Of a stretch of DNA of 64,000 bases, positions 61,901 to 64,000 are shown one piece after another. The stretch spans positions 1-64,000 of the forward strand of contig QWII01000034.1 in NCBI GenBank assembly GCA_021405325.1, given 5' to 3'. Position 1 is the first letter of the stretch. The number at the start of each line of letters is the position of its first letter. The notes beneath the pieces are model-generated. The model was not told the DNA's origin, ran no database searches, and saw only the letters and a list, made by a program, of their open reading frames with translations. This DNA comes from Caldilinea sp. CFX5 (GTDB lineage Bacteria > Chloroflexota > Anaerolineae > Caldilineales > Caldilineaceae). The position numbers and the translations under genes were made by a program.

Positions 61901-64000
61901 TCAACATTCCCGCCAATAGTAAGCCAGGTGTCCCTTATGGCTTGGCCCCCCAAAACAATGGTTATTTGGCAACGCGCAATATCACCTTTGATTGGATAGA
62001 CACGCACCGTACCACGAGTTATGTGTTACAAGCGGCCACCGATGCTAATTTTACAGCATTGCTTTTGAATACTACGTTGAATGCCTCCCAATCGAATTAC
62101 GTGTGGACTGCCGGCGCAGAATATGCCACTGTCTATTGGCGCGTTATCGCCAATGGCCCCTATGGCGCCAATACGGCTGGTCAATCTTTGCATATTGATG
62201 AAACTGCACCTAATTCCGCCTTTGTTGGTATGCCGTCAATTAGTTATGATACCAAGTTTAACCTACAATGGAGCGGCTCTGATGCGCGCGCTGGGTTGCG
62301 TTGGTATCATATTCAGGTGCGCGACGGTAACTATGCTGACAGCGAGTGGGTGGATTGGTTGGTAAACACGACAAAAACCACGGAAATCTTTGCCGGTCAA
62401 GCAGGTCATATCTATTATTTTCGCATACGCGCAATGGATGAAGTGGGGAATTGGGAAGCGTGGCCAGGTGCCGATGGGGATGGCGCGGTTTTGATTGATC
62501 CCACTGCCATGCCGACGACGCCCTGGTGGAATAACAGTTACACAACGAAGCGAAACCTGATAATTACGAATCAGGATAGTGACACGATGCCGGCTGGGTT
62601 CCCGCTGCGTATTCACTTTGATCCTACAACTAACCCCACTGCGGCTGAAATTTTCAATGCCTCACAAAGTTCCACTAAGGGCAATGATCTACGGGTGATC
62701 TATAACAATCAAACAGAATTAGATCGTTGGGTACAGCGGTTTACGGCTACTCAAATTGATATTTGGTTCCCCTTGCAGGCTGTATTAGGTAGCAGCCAAA
62801 CGAACAACAGCAGCTATCAACTTTACTATGGTAACGCCCAAGCTGGCGCTCCACCGGCCAACCAAAATGCCATTTTCTTGCCAAAGACAGATGGTAACAC
62901 GATGGGACTTTGGCATTTCCTGGAAGGCAGCGGCAGCACTGTCAATGATGTATCCGGGCGTACCCACCCAGGCAATTTTATAAACGGCGGTTGGACGGAT
63001 GGGTACTTAGGCGGGGCTGGCAGTTTTAACGGTAGTAGCGCCTATGTAGAAATCAGTCATTCCGATGATTTTAAGCCTGGAGCGCTGACCTTGGAAGCAT
63101 GGATCTATGTGACTGGTTCGTTTGCTAACCACCCTATGATCTTCAATAAGGATCGGTACTGGTTCAAGATCAATGGGGACGGCCAACTTACATTCATGAT
63201 TAAAGCAGACGGCGGTGATCGGGCGATTACAGGACAAACGCGGCTCACGCCCAATCGCTGGTATCATGTTGCTGCAACCTATAATGGTGGTCAGCGAATG
63301 CGAATTTTTGTCAATGGCTGGTTAGATCGGGAGCAAAATGATGGCGCCCCCCCTGTGTTATGGAATACGCATCCGTTACGGATTGGTCGGAGCGACTATA
63401 ACAGCACGGGCTATTTCCCCGGTTACATTCAACATGCGCGTATTTCAAATAGTGAACGCACGGACTTCGCCTACGGCGCGATAGACATGCTGCCTTCGCT
63501 TGCTGTAGGATCACTCATTGCGCCGCCAGTTCAAGGGCAGGCCGATTTGGCGATCTTGAATGTGCGCACCTATCCGGCCAATAACGGTAAGCTAGTCATC
63601 GAAGTTACTGTTAAGAATGAGGGGAACCGCGCTTCAGAAAATCAGACTTATGTTGATCTCTATTTGGACGGCGTTCCCTCATTGCCGCAAAACCTGCGCC
63701 AGGTTGTCAAATTTTGGCTCAATGAGTCAATTGCCCCTGGGCAAACGGTCTTCTTGACAACCGAAATTCAATCATTTGGTACGTTGCTGACAAACACCGC
63801 CGTTGCTGATGCGCATCTTGAAGAAACGCACCAATTGTATGCACTTGTGGATCCAACTAATGTAGTAAAAGAAGCAAACGAAACAAATAACGTGACAAAC
63901 CGTGGTGTTGATGCCTGTCTGACTTTACCGGACAGTTATGAGGCCGATAACACGAGTAATGAAGCCCCTGTTTTGCTGCTTGATCAAGTGCAGCATCATA
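58945..64000 (+). CDS. Giant secreted M23-peptidase multidomain protein (3' end outside window)
   Basis: The frame is open from ATG 58945 (after GGGGG) to the window end, at least 1685 residues. Signal peptide (VLLICLISLVLFEISYAA). Residues ~230-370 are an M23/LytM-type peptidase: HKGIDYRG (His260, Asp264) and NHLHFEV (His351, His353). Then a beta/gamma-crystallin-like domain (VTLFEEPNFKGHSLTL), an NBR1-type Ig domain (~550-650), fibronectin-like parts, DUF2341 (WWNNSYTTKRNLII), a LamG domain (~1310-1500), a CARDB domain and a start of a pre-peptidase-like domain (DSYEADNTS). It probably trims peptidoglycan or a surface glycoprotein. The first ~1650 bases are AT-richer than the rest. Confidence 0.88.
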   Translation, partial: MTLSRNFMRVLLICLISLVLFEISYAARKDNHSSHNFHDINLLENIGMPNDESEWLSFADQKLQITFQYPADWYLFEDSTFRSPQPVSGAAERRAIVTNFKDPLSIDIVPESACWLEVFVNDAPIGQNYSLASAIGKRPDQSETATLRNGLVGYRLRYGSLDIDQHNYTELFLPYDQGTLIFVYWSKSSTNVQTCEIVFASILDSLEVLQINNVFSADILSTNTDSIEIPSFIPKTLELPLAGPHLVQQGWHYDFTTAPHKGIDYRGETWQSFDVLAAAAGDAKYIHSDSWGHTVIIKHTVSFESSNRIYYTLYAHLDTWNVPSNGQWQRVYASEKIGTSGISGKANGYNHLHFEVSFDSYGSNRFDPYALWNVAKYYPSGGAFTGYGPNHIWLYEDAASNVGVTLFEEPNFKGHSLTLTTHDLDLCDNPLGHNQPAVVPCFTAPSWTDNASSIKVAPGWNARLHKHNEADAVKWGDDATKGLSCNSDISDFRTVTFPDGTPLDQNVSRIYVWRCGGLNSLVQPASYYTDQDPCKPDTSTYPTADKAQFNNKEFPADTYIATPNQSLNKMWELRNTGSTTWGSGYQLVFLGGDQMGAPKSVNVPTTAPNSTVQLTVPIVAPAQPGTYRGNWQLRNPQGTYFGEKIWVQLTIADPNSNTVEPSGNLPSLELTCLECPTTLGTGELFRPKIRVKVNSGDLLASRGDMLRNTDNNLFGAFPHVAVEGSIREGQSYDFVFYADHPFVAPTTPAIYTSKWRIWRDGGYVGPEVTIRFEAKPAAPPNLQPNPPRLTGPGDWAVYQGNSGIQLAVQNAGDPDGDAITSYYFEIFESAQNANSGWINANSWTPPATLGFNNYQWRAKVRDGRGGESAWSNQVWHFTILNSALQISDFHAETCRIPWGGAEKICFCATTNAGTLKLQINTANDGSASGDWHTINELGTPNYNCASDNDRPPNLDPFGYLSGSHKVRLYARGAGGWENAAYRDITINIPANSKPGVPYGLAPQNNGYLATRNITFDWIDTHRTTSYVLQAATDANFTALLLNTTLNASQSNYVWTAGAEYATVYWRVIANGPYGANTAGQSLHIDETAPNSAFVGMPSISYDTKFNLQWSGSDARAGLRWYHIQVRDGNYADSEWVDWLVNTTKTTEIFAGQAGHIYYFRIRAMDEVGNWEAWPGADGDGAVLIDPTAMPTTPWWNNSYTTKRNLIITNQDSDTMPAGFPLRIHFDPTTNPTAAEIFNASQSSTKGNDLRVIYNNQTELDRWVQRFTATQIDIWFPLQAVLGSSQTNNSSYQLYYGNAQAGAPPANQNAIFLPKTDGNTMGLWHFLEGSGSTVNDVSGRTHPGNFINGGWTDGYLGGAGSFNGSSAYVEISHSDDFKPGALTLEAWIYVTGSFANHPMIFNKDRYWFKINGDGQLTFMIKADGGDRAITGQTRLTPNRWYHVAATYNGGQRMRIFVNGWLDREQNDGAPPVLWNTHPLRIGRSDYNSTGYFPGYIQHARISNSERTDFAYGAIDMLPSLAVGSLIAPPVQGQADLAILNVRTYPANNGKLVIEVTVKNEGNRASENQTYVDLYLDGVPSLPQNLRQVVKFWLNESIAPGQTVFLTTEIQSFGTLLTNTAVADAHLEETHQLYALVDPTNVVKEANETNNVTNRGVDACLTLPDSYEADNTSNEAPVLLLDQVQHH

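Overview
The window looks like a piece of a bacterial chromosome of moderately high GC, most likely Chloroflexota (Anaerolineae/Caldilineales-like). This is inferred from gene content: DUF2085 and DUF2007 proteins, SH3 lipoproteins with Pro/Thr linkers, a DnaD-DnaC-DnaB replication set with two DnaB inteins, NB-ARC proteins, very large secreted proteins ending in Tyr-Leu-Pro...Arg, and many short palindromic or heptamer/octamer repeats between and inside genes. No rRNA, tRNA, CRISPR array or complete insertion sequence was recognised.

Layout. 136-417: a probably truncated antitoxin-like gene. 366-6071 (minus): a System I cytochrome c maturation operon (DUF2007, ccmE, ccmA, ccmB, ccmC, ccmD, a CcdA-like thiol transporter, a glutaredoxin-like protein, DUF2085). 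CcmE has a CxxxY haem motif, and the CcdA-like protein appears circularly permuted. 6216-7773 (minus): a DUF952 protein, an MBL-fold hydrolase and an HxlR regulator with a palindromic operator in its promoter. 8117-14168 (minus): a membrane glycosyltransferase, a glycoside hydrolase and two paralogous SH3 lipoproteins. 14359-20091 (minus): a DnaD-domain protein, a helicase loader with two AAA+ domains in one chain, and DnaB with two inteins. 20439-30379: a DUF151 nuclease, an AAA/PD-(D/E)XK protein and assorted metabolic genes (enolase superfamily, EamA transporter, LysM-polysaccharide deacetylase, amidase, VOC protein, DUF3500 lipoprotein). 30467-31057: an MsrQ-like membrane protein.

31166-37583 (plus) is an RNA-repair island. 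Hen1 and Pnkp overlap by four bases. They are followed by a YefM-type antitoxin, a YoeB-type toxin gene split by an 83-bp MITE-like palindrome, and two COG3541-type nucleotidyltransferases. Each gene from the antitoxin onward overlaps the next, so toxin and repair genes look like one translationally coupled unit. An amidohydrolase with a good sigma-70-type promoter, a pentapeptide-repeat protein and a convergent NB-ARC ATPase follow.

41216-64000 (plus) encodes five giant exported proteins: an LVIVD-repeat/zinc metalloprotease lipoprotein, an Ig-like repeat protein, a subtilase with a beta-helix, an NHL-repeat protein, and an M23 peptidase with many binding domains that runs off the window end. 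Three end in the same short motif.

The recurring theme is short palindromes. At least four sequence families recur, usually between genes. One hairpin is translated inside the DnaB mini-intein, a related one breaks the toxin gene, and tandem heptamers or octamers are translated inside the glycosyltransferase and Pnkp.
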